Source of the DNA: Flavobacterium glycines
Lineage (GTDB): Bacteria; Bacteroidota; Bacteroidia; Flavobacteriales; Flavobacteriaceae
DNA length: 64,000 nucleotides
Direction: 5' to 3'
NCBI RefSeq assembly: GCF_900100165.1
Contig: NZ_FNEO01000002.1
Coordinates: forward strand, 62,001-126,000
This document shows, piece after piece, positions 33,018-43,106 of this stretch. Within the stretch, counting starts at the first letter, position 1; the number at the start of each line of letters is the position of its first letter. The notes under the pieces were generated by a model that searched no databases, was not told where the DNA came from, and saw only the letters and a list, made by a program, of their open reading frames with translations. The position numbers and the translations under genes were made by a program.

Positions 33018-36000
33018 TTAAAAGGATATATTTAATCCCAGAGAATAGGTTCTTGTAAATGGATAGATAACATTAGAACTATCTCCAAATTCAGGATCAT
33101 ATCCATCTTTTACTTTTGAAAACTCAAATAAATCATTTCCAGAGAAATACACTCTGAATTTATCTAACTGAAAGTTTCCGATTTTAAAATCATTCATGGT
33201 ATAACCCACGATTAAAGATTTTAATCTAACATAACGGTTGTTTTGTAACATAAAATCATTGTCTTTCCAGTTCCAAGCTGCTCTGGTCGTATTGGCTGTC
33301 ATTCTTGGGTAAACTGCATCTGTATTTGTCTCAGTCCAGGTTTTACCTATGTAAGCCGTAGTTTGACTACCATATAAAGTATTGAAAGGATAAGATAAGA
33401 AACCTGTTCTAAGAATGTTTTGTTCTAAAAGCCCCTGAAAGAAAGTAGAAACATCAAACTTACCGTAATTTGCACTTAGGTTAATACCGTAAACATAGTG
33501 GGCAGCAGTATCCCCCATAAATTTCACATCCTTCACATCAATAATACCATCACTATTTAAATCGACTCTTTGTGTGTCTCCTGGACGTAATACATTAACT
33601 CCTGAAGGCAATGAACCGTTACCATTAGTATTTGCATAATAGGTATCTACAGCAGCCTGATTTGGAAACAAATTGGTTGTTTGGTATAAGAAAACCGCAT
33701 TTAAAGGATATCCTACAACACCATTCGTATTTATACCATTTGAAATAGCAGTAGCATTTTCTTTCTTAAGCAAAATATTTCTACTATCTCCCATATTAGC
33801 CGAAACGGTATATTTTAATTTACCCAGTTCACCTCTATAACCCAACGAAGCTTCCCAACCTTTGGTTGCTAATTCACCTGCATTGGTTTTTGGAGCAGTA
33901 CCACCTAGTACATCTGGGAAAATAATATTAGTCAACATTCCAACATTCTTTTTGGTGTAACCATCAAACGATCCAAATAATTTTTTATTAAAGAAGCTGA
34001 AATCAACCCCATAAGTTTTCATTACAACTCTTTCCCAAGAAATATCATTTGAAGTAATACCATTTACATAACTGGCTGTTTGTAAAGCCGGAGTAGTACC
34101 GAAAACCGAACTGGTATTAGTTATATTAGAAACATAACTATAATTTGAAATACCGGATTGTGAACCCATTTCAGCATAAGAATATCTTAATTTTAAATAG
34201 CTTAATGGTTTAAAATCTTTCAGAAAGCTTTCTTCTGTAACAACCCAACCCGCTTGTACACCTCCGAAATTATTCCATTTATTTCCCGGACCAAATTGTG
34301 AAGAACCATCACGTCTTCCACTCACTTCTAACAAATATTTATTTTTATAACCATAGTTAAATCTGGCTAAATAAGAATACAATCCTTTATGTCCTCTACC
34401 TCCTGTAGCTTCCACTTTGTTTTCAATAGACCCCATATTGATATCATAAACACCGTTATCAACAAAGCCTAATCTGTATCCATACAATCTAGTATCTTCA
34501 GTTTTTTCAGCTGTCATACCTAAAAGTGCTGAAAAATTATGATCTCCTACTTCTTTTTCATAATTTAAGAAACCACCATAATTTTGATAGGTAATTTGTT
34601 TGTTCTCCTGTCTGATTGAAGAAACGGAATTAACCGATTCAGGCGCCAACTCACCATACCAACTATACTGAGGAACTGTAATAATATAATTAAGATTATT
34701 AAAAAAATCTTTATTATAAGCTACTTTAGTTTGGAAAGTTAAACCTTTTGACAACGTAAAAGTAGCTGCCATATTCATCATAATCTGATCTCTGGTCGTT
34801 TTGTCTCTACCACCGTCAACCGTTGCTGCTACTGCATTTCTATTACCAGCAATGTTAAAGTTGGCATACCATTGCCCATAGGGATTTCTTGACGGGAAGA
34901 ATGGCGGATCTTGCGATACCGAACCATCCAGACCAGAAGATGGTGAAGAAAGGTCATATTTTAAATACGATACATTTGTTTCTAACTTCAACCACTTATT
35001 AACATTAAAATCATAATTTAATCTAACGTTGTATTGTTTTTTTCCATCATAGGCTGTTTTCAATGCCCCTACATCCTCTGAATACCCATAAGACACACGA
35101 TAATTCGAATTATCAGTACCTCCTGAAATACTACCATTATGATAGGTAGAAACCGATCTACCAAACATTTGATCATATCTAGGAGAATTGGAAATGTATA
35201 TATCACCCCAATATAGTGTTGGGTAGATACCGGCATAACCCGTTTGCATTAATTGTAAATTTTCTTTAGACTGCCATCCCCAATAATTAGCCTGAGTACC
35301 ATCCTGTTCTGCAGCATCTAACCAAACTGTCGCATATTGCTGCATCGTTGGTGCCTGAGGTCTGATTCCTAAAGTATTTATTCTGGTAGTTGTAGCCATT
35401 TCAATTCTCATTTTACCTGACTTCCCTTTTTTGGTTGTAACCATAATTACCCCATTAGAAGCACGTGAACCGTATAATGCAGCAGAAGCATCTTTTAAAA
35501 CTGTTATGGATTGGATATCATCCGGGTTCATATTGTAGAAAGCTTCATTATTAATAGCAGGATTTCCATCGATTACAATTAACGGTGAGCCACCATTAAT
35601 AGAACTAGCTCCTCGAATTTGCAAATTAATACCCTCACGACCTGGTCTTGATGAATTACGGGTCACAGTTAAACCTGGAGTCTGACCTTGTAAAGCCAAA
35701 GCCGGGTTGGTAACTGCTCTATCTTGAAAAGCCTTAGCTGATACAGTTTCGATAGAACCCGTTGCTGTCATCTTCTTTTGAGTACCATAAGCCACTACAA
35801 CTACTTCTTTCAAATCTGAACTAGCAGAGACTAAAGTGACATTAATTTCTTTTAGATCACCCACTTTTATTTCCTGAGTTTTATATCCTAATGCACTAAA
35901 AACAAGTACTGAATTATTAGAAGGCACTCTGATTGCATAAGCTCCATCAAAATCAGTACTTACTCCACCCACTGCAACACCTTTTATAGTAACATTAACA

Positions 36001-36212
36001 CCTGGAATTCCCATATTATCCTCAGCAGCAACCACTTTTCCTTTAATTATAATTTGTTGTTGGGATGCGTTTAAAGCATATTTTTCAACAAAATTTAAAG
36101 CACCGCTATTTGTTGCATACGTTTGGGAAGAAACACAAACCAGAAAAGACAAAACCAAAGATGGTTTCAGCCTGTTCCATAATTCGGTTTTATTCAAAAC
36201 ATTTATCTTCAT
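33018..36212 (-). CDS. susC: SusC/RagA-family TonB-dependent outer-membrane transporter
   Basis: 1064 residues, usual length. A long signal region precedes a carboxypeptidase-regulatory-like domain (about 53-130, IIKGKVVAAEDNMGIPGVNV). Next come the TonB-box area (KEVVVVAYGTQKK), the plug (with ITVLKDASAALYGSRASNGVI) and a 22-strand barrel ending in YPFTRTYSLGLNISF. It imports the oligosaccharides captured by SusD, using TonB energy. It is the first gene of the SusC-SusD-SGBP operon. A 448-bp upstream gap holds the shared half-sites and -7-like element at 36406-36465. The symbol is used in the family sense. Confidence 0.95.
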   Translation of the reverse strand: MKINVLNKTELWNRLKPSLVLSFLVCVSSQTYATNSGALNFVEKYALNASQQQIIIKGKVVAAEDNMGIPGVNVTIKGVAVGGVSTDFDGAYAIRVPSNNSVLVFSALGYKTQEIKVGDLKEINVTLVSASSDLKEVVVVAYGTQKKMTATGSIETVSAKAFQDRAVTNPALALQGQTPGLTVTRNSSRPGREGINLQIRGASSINGGSPLIVIDGNPAINNEAFYNMNPDDIQSITVLKDASAALYGSRASNGVIMVTTKKGKSGKMRIEMATTTRINTLGIRPQAPTMQQYATVWLDAAEQDGTQANYWGWQSKENLQLMQTGYAGIYPTLYWGDIYISNSPRYDQMFGRSVSTYHNGSISGGTDNSNYRVSYGYSEDVGALKTAYDGKKQYNVRLNYDFNVNKWLKLETNVSYLKYDLSSPSSGLDGSVSQDPPFFPSRNPYGQWYANFNIAGNRNAVAATVDGGRDKTTRDQIMMNMAATFTLSKGLTFQTKVAYNKDFFNNLNYIITVPQYSWYGELAPESVNSVSSIRQENKQITYQNYGGFLNYEKEVGDHNFSALLGMTAEKTEDTRLYGYRLGFVDNGVYDINMGSIENKVEATGGRGHKGLYSYLARFNYGYKNKYLLEVSGRRDGSSQFGPGNKWNNFGGVQAGWVVTEESFLKDFKPLSYLKLRYSYAEMGSQSGISNYSYVSNITNTSSVFGTTPALQTASYVNGITSNDISWERVVMKTYGVDFSFFNKKLFGSFDGYTKKNVGMLTNIIFPDVLGGTAPKTNAGELATKGWEASLGYRGELGKLKYTVSANMGDSRNILLKKENATAISNGINTNGVVGYPLNAVFLYQTTNLFPNQAAVDTYYANTNGNGSLPSGVNVLRPGDTQRVDLNSDGIIDVKDVKFMGDTAAHYVYGINLSANYGKFDVSTFFQGLLEQNILRTGFLSYPFNTLYGSQTTAYIGKTWTETNTDAVYPRMTANTTRAAWNWKDNDFMLQNNRYVRLKSLIVGYTMNDFKIGNFQLDKFRVYFSGNDLFEFSKVKDGYDPEFGDSSNVIYPFTRTYSLGLNISF

Positions 36213-36405
36213 AATGAATTGTTTTTTTCGTTATTAATTGATTTAGTTATTAGTTTTTTTATTAGAATTCACGTTTAAAATTAGTGAATCGAAATTGGTA
36301 ATGAAATTTAGTTCTTTTTACATTTAATTATTTTTTGAAGGTTCATAATTTTAATACTCATAATTTTTAATCATTAATTTTATCATAATGATGATAATAG
36401 CATTA

Positions 36406-36465
36406 CAATATTATAGATTAAAAAAAAAGCAGTCTATAACCTATGATTCAAACAGTATAACTTAT
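36406..36465 (-). promoter_or_regulatory. Putative HTCS-controlled promoter of the SusCD operon
   Basis: On the plus strand, CAATATTA (36406-36413), 22 nt, ATAACCTAT (36436-36444), and ATAACTTAT (36457-36465) with a 21-bp period. The half-sites differ from the two other promoters only at the two central positions (AT there, CC and CT here). All spacings are identical. Conserved half-sites with variable filler sequence suggest a real binding site. The distance to the SusC start is about 190 bp from the -7 element. Confidence 0.7.
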
Positions 36466-36599
36466 CGACCATTTTCTAATTTTCTCTTATTTCACAGTAC
36501 TTCCAAGCTTTCAAACCCAATTAGTTTTGAAGAGAATAATTTTAAAAATATTTTTTATTCGAAGGATTTTTCAGTAAAAACATCTTAAATAAATATTAA

Positions 36600-36637
36600 A
36601 AAAAGGCTCCGTTTTTAAGTTGAAACGGAGCCTTTTT
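36600..36637 (-). terminator. Terminator of the HTCS gene
   Basis: AAAAAGGCTCCGTTT (36600-36614) is perfectly complementary to AAACGGAGCCTTTTT (36623-36637), with an 8-nt loop and T-runs on both sides. It lies 24 bp past the stop at 36661. Confidence 0.9.
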
Positions 36638-36660
36638 AGCAAAATATTATGTTAAAAAAT

Positions 36661-39600
36661 CTATTCTTCAGTAGTCTCCTCTAAGTCTTTTTGATCCTGA
36701 ATATACTGTGTAGGGGTTACTTTAAAAACTTCTTTAAAGGTTTTTGTAAAATAAGCTGTAGAATTAAATCCACAATTCAAGGCTACTTCTTTTATCGAAA
36801 ATTGATTGGTCAACAACATTTCGGAAGCATATTTTAAGCGAATAGTTCGGATAAAATTACTTGGATTTTGTCCTGTCAAAGAATTAATCTTTCTGTAAAA
36901 CTGCGAACGTCCCATTCCTAAATTTCCAATTAAATCATCCAAAGTAAAATCGATATTACTAACATTATCTACCACTACTTTTGTAGCTTTATCTAAAAAT
37001 CGTTCATCTAAAGAATTGATGGTGATTTCAGAAGAAGCCACAATACCCCCAATAGCAGCAAAACGTTCTCTTGATCTTTTTCTGGCTTCCAACAAATTAT
37101 CAATTCGGGTTTTAAGTACCGCCATATTAAATGGTTTTGACAGATAAGCATCGGCTCCGGTTTGATAACCTCGAATCATGTCTTCATCCAGATTCCTGGC
37201 CGTTAACAACAAAATAGGAATATGACTGATTTCAAAATCATTTTTAAGCTGTTGACAGAGTTCAAAACCGTCCATTTTTGGCATCATGACATCACTAATA
37301 ACCATATTTGGCTGATACTTTCTGATTTTTTCCAATCCTTCTACTCCGTTTGTTGCTTCTTTGACTTGATAATACTCTTTCAATTCGCTTTTAAGATGAT
37401 TACGAAGCACTTTATTATCTTCTACTATTAGTAATAACGGTTTAACTTCTTTATCACTTTCGGAAGTTACCGTTTCCGGTTTCAGCTTTTCATCAGAAAT
37501 TGCAATTTCATACTCTGCCGATTGGATGGCATTCATTTCCACACCTTGAGAAGTCCAGGCATTTGATGTTTTTTGTTTCACCACTGCTTTCAAATCAACA
37601 GGAAGAATAATCGAAAAAGTAGTTCCTTTTTTATACTGGCTTTCTACTGTTATTTGTCCTTTGTGCAATTCTACCAGACTCTTAGTATAATTCAACCCAA
37701 TACCTGTTCCTGTTTTGCTGGAATCAGCATGAAAAAAACGTTGAAACACTTCCTTCAATTGTTTCTTTTTAAAACCAATACCTGTATCAGAAATTTGGAT
37801 TTGAATCCCTTTCACCTGAGTAGTCGGACTAAAAAACAGTTTTTTATATTTTTTTTCAGACAACTGCACTTCAGATAAAGAAAGGGTAATTATTCCACCA
37901 TTATCGGTAAACTTAATCGCATTGGACAACAAATTAGCCAACATTTTCTCTATTTTATCGGGATCGAATTGTCCGTAATATTCTTTTAAAGCAGATTTGA
38001 ATACAAAACGGATTTGCTTCTTTTTAGCTAAATCTTCAAAAAGAGAAAAAGTATCTCTGGCAAAAGCGACAATATCCATATTAGAAAGTTCCAAACGGGA
38101 CTTACCCATATCCATCTTTCTTAAATCCAAAAGCTGATCCACCAAATAAAGCAATCGCTTACTACTCTTTTGAATAATCAGAGCTGATTTTTTGACTTCT
38201 TCGGTATCGTTAAAATGAGATAAAATCTTTTCTACCGGATTTAAAATTAAAGTAAGTGGCGTTCTGAATTCGTGAGAAACATTGATAAAGAAACGCAATT
38301 TCATTTGATCCAATTCATGTTCTTTTTCTTCGTTTATCTTGTTAGTATAATAATCCAATCCAAACCACAATAAAGCAGCAAAAAGAATAACATACAAAGT
38401 ATAAGCCCACCATGTTCTCCAAAAAGGAGGAAGAACCTTAACTAAAATAGTGGTTTTTTCGGCATTTTTCCATTGTCCGTCAATGGAGGCCATTACTTCA
38501 AATGTGTAACTTCCCGGAGCCAAATTAGCATAATTAGCCACTCTGTTATTATCCACATTAACATAATCATTATCCAAACCGCTCATCTTATAAGCATACT
38601 TAACCCTTTCCGGATTTTGATAATTCAAAGCAACAAAACTGAAAGAAATATAACCTTCATTGTATTTCAACTCTATTTCTTTAAGATTTGAAACTGCTTC
38701 ATCAAAGAGTACCCGCCCATTTATAGTATCACCCGCATTAACTCTTTTATTAAAGATTTTAAGATCAGTAATAATAGGTTTCACTTTATCTGAATTCAAC
38801 GAAATATCATTAGGGTAAAAAATATTAAATCCGTTAAGTCCTCCCACAATGATTCTGCCATCAAAGGTTTTAGCTATCGATTTACTCTGAAACTCCAATC
38901 CTTGCAACCCATCATGAACATTAAAGTTCTTAATGTTTTGGGTTCTGGGATTCAACAAAGACAATCCACTTTTAGTACTAATCCATATACTCTTATTATT
39001 GTCTTCCTGTAACCCAACAACTAAATTATTTGGAAGTCCGTTTTTAGAAGAATAAGAATGCTTTAGTTTTAAATTAATATCTAGTTCATACAATCCCATA
39101 TCACTACCTACCCAGATATTTCCTTTATAATCTTCGGTAATATGATTAATACGGTTTCCTTGTATGTTTTTTATTTTTATTTCCTCAAAATTGATGCTTT
39201 TAGGAATTCTGCTTGTCAAATTATTAAGTTTCACATAACAAAGTCCCAATGAAGTTCCAACCCACAATCTGTTTTTAGAATCAACAAAAAGCGAGAAAAC
39301 AAAATTACTTAGTAAACTTTTAGGCTTATTCAGAACATTCTTATACTGGTAAAATTTCTCAGTTTCGGCATCAAACAAATTCAAGCCCGAAGTTGATGTT
39401 CCCAACCACAGGCGTTTTTGATTATCTTTTGCGGCACACCAAACTGTATTTTGTCCTATTGAAAAAGGATTTCCAGGATTATTTTCATATCGTTTTACCT
39501 GACCTGATTCAGTGTTAAATCTATTAAGTCCTCCATCCCAGGTACATACCCACAAATCATTACTATCACCTTCTAACAAATACAAAATCTTGTTAGAACT

Positions 39601-40851
39601 TAAAGAATTTGGATTTCCGGCAATGCTTTTAAAATGAGTAAAACTTCCATTTTTATCATTAAACAAATCCAATCCACCACCATCAGTTCCAATCCAAATC
39701 CTTTGTTTACTGTCTTCTATCACCGATTGTGCAATTCTGGTACTCAAACCGTTATTACTATTGGCTTTATAAAAATGATGCCCAAAAGATGATTTAAACA
39801 AGGCCAATTTATTGATTCCTTTATTATAACTGGCAATCCAATAAATTCCTTCTTTATCTTCCAAAACCTTTGAAGGCTGATTATTAGGCAATGAAAAAGG
39901 ATCATCCGGATTTTGCATCAAATGTTGAATCAAACCTTTATTTTTATCTAACAAATAAAGACCGCTTCCATCAGTAGACACCCAAACCGTACCTTTTTTA
40001 TCCTGATACAAATGAAATACAGGAATATTTTGACTAACAGGAGCAATTTTTTTGAAGGTATTTTTATTAATATCAAACAAATACAGATGAGACAAATTAT
40101 TCCCAATCCAAAAATGTCCGTCCTTATCTAATAAAATTTGTTTAGGTAAATGATCTAAGTATTGATTGGGTTCAAAAACAATATTAACCCTATCGAAAGT
40201 ATTCGTTTTAAAATTATACCTATGTAAATTACTACCTTCGGTGCCTATCCAGGTATTTCCTTTTTTATCCTGAATAATATTAGTTACATTATTATTATCA
40301 ATTGACTTTTTATCCTTGGGATTATTTGTATAACGGGTAAATTTGAGATTACTAAAAGAAGGCGTATTTGCAGAATCCAGATCAATTTTCAATAATCCGT
40401 TTTTTGTCCCTACCCAAAGTAAATTATTTTTTTTATCAAATAAAAGACTATTTATTTCTTCCTTTAAACCTAAACTTTCAATCTTATTCTTATAAAGATT
40501 GATTCGGTAAAACTTTTGCGATTTTTTATCAAAAACATTCAATCCATTACTGGTACCCACCCATAAATAACCTTTACTATCTTCTTTGATTGCATTAATA
40601 CGATTATTACTAATAGAATGTATATCATTTATTACCGGACGGTAAATCTCAAATTCGTAACCATCATATTTATCCAAACCATCAATAGTACCAAACCACA
40701 AAAAACCATCACTATCCTGAAATATCTCAACACTAGTACTACTTGAAAGTCCTTTGTTAGTATCAAAATTTTCAAATTTAAGATTAGAATATTGGGCAAA
40801 ACTTAAATGACTGATAAAAATTAACAACCAAATGATGATTGATTTTTTCAT
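36661..40851 (-). CDS. Hybrid two-component system regulator (HTCS) of the uronate PUL
   Basis: 1396 residues, a single-polypeptide sensor and activator. Signal peptide (1-19), periplasmic double seven-bladed propeller of Reg_prop repeats (about 25-740, recurrent WIGT and LWVGT motifs), Y_Y_Y domain (about 745-810), one membrane helix (about 814-835), HisKA with His860 (SHEFRTP), HATPase (NLLSNAIKF, DTGIGF, GTGIGL), receiver domain with Asp1187 (SDVMMPKMDG), and an AraC-type helix-turn-helix (about 1300-1385, CGFNSTAYFTKTFKE). It senses an oligosaccharide in the periplasm and activates the PUL. It is encoded next to SusC in the same direction. The paired half-sites with a 21-bp period in front of three Region A operons are its likely targets. 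Confidence 0.96.
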   Translation of the reverse strand: MKKSIIIWLLIFISHLSFAQYSNLKFENFDTNKGLSSSTSVEIFQDSDGFLWFGTIDGLDKYDGYEFEIYRPVINDIHSISNNRINAIKEDSKGYLWVGTSNGLNVFDKKSQKFYRINLYKNKIESLGLKEEINSLLFDKKNNLLWVGTKNGLLKIDLDSANTPSFSNLKFTRYTNNPKDKKSIDNNNVTNIIQDKKGNTWIGTEGSNLHRYNFKTNTFDRVNIVFEPNQYLDHLPKQILLDKDGHFWIGNNLSHLYLFDINKNTFKKIAPVSQNIPVFHLYQDKKGTVWVSTDGSGLYLLDKNKGLIQHLMQNPDDPFSLPNNQPSKVLEDKEGIYWIASYNKGINKLALFKSSFGHHFYKANSNNGLSTRIAQSVIEDSKQRIWIGTDGGGLDLFNDKNGSFTHFKSIAGNPNSLSSNKILYLLEGDSNDLWVCTWDGGLNRFNTESGQVKRYENNPGNPFSIGQNTVWCAAKDNQKRLWLGTSTSGLNLFDAETEKFYQYKNVLNKPKSLLSNFVFSLFVDSKNRLWVGTSLGLCYVKLNNLTSRIPKSINFEEIKIKNIQGNRINHITEDYKGNIWVGSDMGLYELDINLKLKHSYSSKNGLPNNLVVGLQEDNNKSIWISTKSGLSLLNPRTQNIKNFNVHDGLQGLEFQSKSIAKTFDGRIIVGGLNGFNIFYPNDISLNSDKVKPIITDLKIFNKRVNAGDTINGRVLFDEAVSNLKEIELKYNEGYISFSFVALNYQNPERVKYAYKMSGLDNDYVNVDNNRVANYANLAPGSYTFEVMASIDGQWKNAEKTTILVKVLPPFWRTWWAYTLYVILFAALLWFGLDYYTNKINEEKEHELDQMKLRFFINVSHEFRTPLTLILNPVEKILSHFNDTEEVKKSALIIQKSSKRLLYLVDQLLDLRKMDMGKSRLELSNMDIVAFARDTFSLFEDLAKKKQIRFVFKSALKEYYGQFDPDKIEKMLANLLSNAIKFTDNGGIITLSLSEVQLSEKKYKKLFFSPTTQVKGIQIQISDTGIGFKKKQLKEVFQRFFHADSSKTGTGIGLNYTKSLVELHKGQITVESQYKKGTTFSIILPVDLKAVVKQKTSNAWTSQGVEMNAIQSAEYEIAISDEKLKPETVTSESDKEVKPLLLIVEDNKVLRNHLKSELKEYYQVKEATNGVEGLEKIRKYQPNMVISDVMMPKMDGFELCQQLKNDFEISHIPILLLTARNLDEDMIRGYQTGADAYLSKPFNMAVLKTRIDNLLEARKRSRERFAAIGGIVASSEITINSLDERFLDKATKVVVDNVSNIDFTLDDLIGNLGMGRSQFYRKINSLTGQNPSNFIRTIRLKYASEMLLTNQFSIKEVALNCGFNSTAYFTKTFKEVFKVTPTQYIQDQKDLEETTEE

Positions 40852-40900
40852 TAATCCTGAGGTATTTTTAGATTATAAAATAAATAATTGTGGAGAGCTC

Positions 40901-40936
40901 CAAATTTATAAATTAAATCTAAACAGTATAAACAAA
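40901..40936 (-). promoter_or_regulatory. Possible promoter of the HTCS gene
   Basis: Plus-strand CAAATTTA (40901-40908) reads TAAATTTG on the coding strand, a full match to the Bacteroidota -7 consensus TANNTTTG. A CAAA (TTTG on the coding strand) follows at 40933-40936, but the 24-nt spacing is longer than the usual 19-21. It lies about 50 bp upstream of the ATG. Confidence 0.4.
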
Positions 40937-41060
40937 ACCTCTTTTTATTCATTATAAAAATGTTTTAAAATTTGTCTTACATATTTCATTTAGAAATATG
41001 CTAATTTCTTCAAATCCTGCATAAAATGGTTTGAAAATTGTATCGTCGAGGTCACAAACT

Positions 41061-41092
41061 AAAAAAGCCAAACTTTACAGTTTGGCTTTTTT
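41061..41092 (-). terminator. Terminator of the GH32-like gene at 41145
   Basis: AAAAAAGCCAAACT (41061-41074) pairs perfectly with AGTTTGGCTTTTTT (41079-41092) around a TTAC loop. T-runs on both sides make it efficient and possibly bidirectional. It insulates the HTCS gene from the fructan locus. Confidence 0.9.
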
Positions 41093-41144
41093 TTAAGACA
41101 TAAAAAAAAATTGAGTACTAACAAGAAGATTTTCTTTTAAATAG

Positions 41145-42785
41145 TTAGGGTTTAGTCACTTTAATATCATAAAAAGAAACTGTACTATTATCCGAGAAGA
41201 TTCCCCAATTGGTATTCGAAACTTTATAAACCCTATTGGAAAGAGCAACTTCATTATTAATATATACCACAAGCATAGAATTTTCTATCACAATCTGAAT
41301 ATCATATAAAGTATTTGGGCTAAAAGTATACGGTACGTCATTGTACGCAACTGTATTAGTAGTTAATTGAGAACGCACTGTTTTGTCCAGACTAAATCTA
41401 TTTTGCGAAGGAACAAACCTTAAACTATAAAAATTTTCATAACCGTCACATGCTCCAATCATAAAACCAAAATCTTTATTGCAATTGCTAAACGATACAC
41501 TTGTGCTTATTTTATAATTAGCTAAGTTAATCGGTTCATAAATGATGTTAGTTACATCAAAATCAGCACTACTACTCAATTGATAGGACAAACCTCCTGA
41601 AAGCGGTGTTACATTACCCCATTGACTATTTTGAACCGGAGTATAATTTGTAGTTTCCATCTTGTTTTTTAAGGTATGCGGTATCGCTACAGCCAAATCT
41701 CCGTTACTTTTTTGATACAATTTATGTACAGCTAAATTTCCACCCCAACTCCATGAACCCGCATCAGTATTACCGGTTAAAATATTTGTCCAGGCAAAAA
41801 TATATCTGTCAATACCATTTGTTGCCGTCTTTCCGGCATAAAACCCTTTCCCATCAAATCGGTCAGCACCCGATGGCATACTCCATGGTCCGTTTATAGA
41901 GCTGCTTTTTCTATAATATAAATTTTTGCTGTCTATATCTGAAAAAATAAGATAATAAGTACTTCCCATTTTAAATATTTCAGGAGTTTCCATCATAAAG
42001 AAATTTTGGGTTCCCCCATCGTATAGTACCCCTTGATAGCTCCAATTAAGCAAATTAATTGATGTATATTTAACAATTACACCTTTCCATATTCCACTAA
42101 CATTCTTTCTTGCCGACACAAGCATAATATATTGTGATGAAGTAGTATCCCATAAAACATAAGGATCTCTAAAATTATCGTTTTCATCAAAACCCTGCCC
42201 AACAGGAGGATAAATGGTAGTAAAAGAAGTATTATAAGTGAAATTAGTATTTAGTTTTGTTGAAGTTGCCAACATAATTCCTTCTTTTTTAGTAACACAA
42301 GAAGAGGGATAATTTGGATTATGCCCGGTATAAAAAGCGTAATATTTGCTTCCGCTCTTAATTATATTTCCAGTACCCAGAGCAAAATTTTGAGAACATC
42401 CATCGGTATTACAACTCAAAATTTCACCCGATGAAAGTTCTGAATAAGAATAAAAATCAGTAGTCTTAAATCCATACCAAGGATGTCTTTTATTAATTGC
42501 ATCATTCCAAATATCTTTTAAATAATAAACATAAAAAGAACTGGTTGCAGTATCATAATAAGGCATAACATCACCTATACGACTGCCGTCGGATACCATT
42601 CTGTAAATACTGTAATCTGTTTGTTCCGCCTGAGCGTCACAGGAAAGTAAGGAAGCTGTTGCTGTTAATAAAGCTGTTTCAACATCCTTTGAAGAGTCTT
42701 TTAAAGATTCGGAACTACATCCATTTAACACTGTAGTCATAACAACTAAAGTGATAACTTTTGAGAATAAATAAGTAATTTTCAT
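41145..42785 (-). CDS. GH32-like lipoprotein lacking the canonical WMNDPNG motif (DUF4975-type)
   Basis: 546 residues with a lipobox (LNGC, Cys23). A five-bladed propeller (about 60-370) with GH32 marks: Asp72 in IGDVMPYYD in place of the canonical NDPNG nucleophile motif, RDP at 206-208 (transition-state stabiliser) and Glu266 in MMETPE in place of ECPD. The C-terminal beta-sandwich (about 380-546) contains TVSFYDIKV. It is a paralogue of 44034-45590. It sits downstream of PfkB beyond a terminator and a 321-bp gap, so it is expressed separately. Likely a fructan-active hydrolase or binding protein at the cell surface. The altered motifs leave the activity open. Confidence 0.82.
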   Translation of the reverse strand: MKITYLFSKVITLVVMTTVLNGCSSESLKDSSKDVETALLTATASLLSCDAQAEQTDYSIYRMVSDGSRIGDVMPYYDTATSSFYVYYLKDIWNDAINKRHPWYGFKTTDFYSYSELSSGEILSCNTDGCSQNFALGTGNIIKSGSKYYAFYTGHNPNYPSSCVTKKEGIMLATSTKLNTNFTYNTSFTTIYPPVGQGFDENDNFRDPYVLWDTTSSQYIMLVSARKNVSGIWKGVIVKYTSINLLNWSYQGVLYDGGTQNFFMMETPEIFKMGSTYYLIFSDIDSKNLYYRKSSSINGPWSMPSGADRFDGKGFYAGKTATNGIDRYIFAWTNILTGNTDAGSWSWGGNLAVHKLYQKSNGDLAVAIPHTLKNKMETTNYTPVQNSQWGNVTPLSGGLSYQLSSSADFDVTNIIYEPINLANYKISTSVSFSNCNKDFGFMIGACDGYENFYSLRFVPSQNRFSLDKTVRSQLTTNTVAYNDVPYTFSPNTLYDIQIVIENSMLVVYINNEVALSNRVYKVSNTNWGIFSDNSTVSFYDIKVTKP

Positions 42786-43106
42786 ATAATTAATTGGTTT
42801 TGGTTACTGGTTAGATAATTAAAATGAAATTGAAAAACGACAAATAACTATTTATTTCATAACAAATATGAAACTCATTGTCATAGAGTAAAAAGGAATA
42901 GACTTCTAACCCAGAATAGTAAATTAAACGAACAAAGTGTACTATACTTTTTGGGGAAGTTTTTTATTAGAATAAAGAGCAGTTATTTTTTTCAGAATAA
43001 ATTTCTGAAGGAATACTCTATTGTTTAAAGCTGCTTTTAAACAACTCATGAAGGACGGAAAATATAAAAGATAAGAGCCCGTAAACACGGGCTCTTGAAT
43101 AACAAA
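42786..43106. other. Intergenic region between PfkB and the last GH32-like gene
   Basis: 321 bp containing the terminator at 43073-43096. I found neither a convincing -7 element nor the 21-bp-spaced half-sites seen in Region A. Confidence 0.5.
43073..43096 (-). terminator. Terminator of the fructan operon
   Basis: AAGAGCCCGT (43073-43082) pairs perfectly with ACGGGCTCTT (43087-43096) around a 4-nt loop. On the minus strand it is followed by ATCTTTTATATTTT. It lies just past the PfkB stop. Confidence 0.85.

Larger units (their letters stand above)
36213..36660. other. Intergenic region upstream of SusC
   Basis: 448 bp. It holds the HTCS terminator (36600-36637) and the paired half-sites with a -7-like element (36406-36465). 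The remaining 190 bp up to SusC is an AT-rich leader in which I see no gene. Confidence 0.6.

Noticed and set aside
36388..36588. 66-codon plus-strand frame upstream of SusC
   Set aside because: It covers the operator half-sites and -7-like element, has no recognisable motif, and its composition fits AT-rich noncoding DNA.
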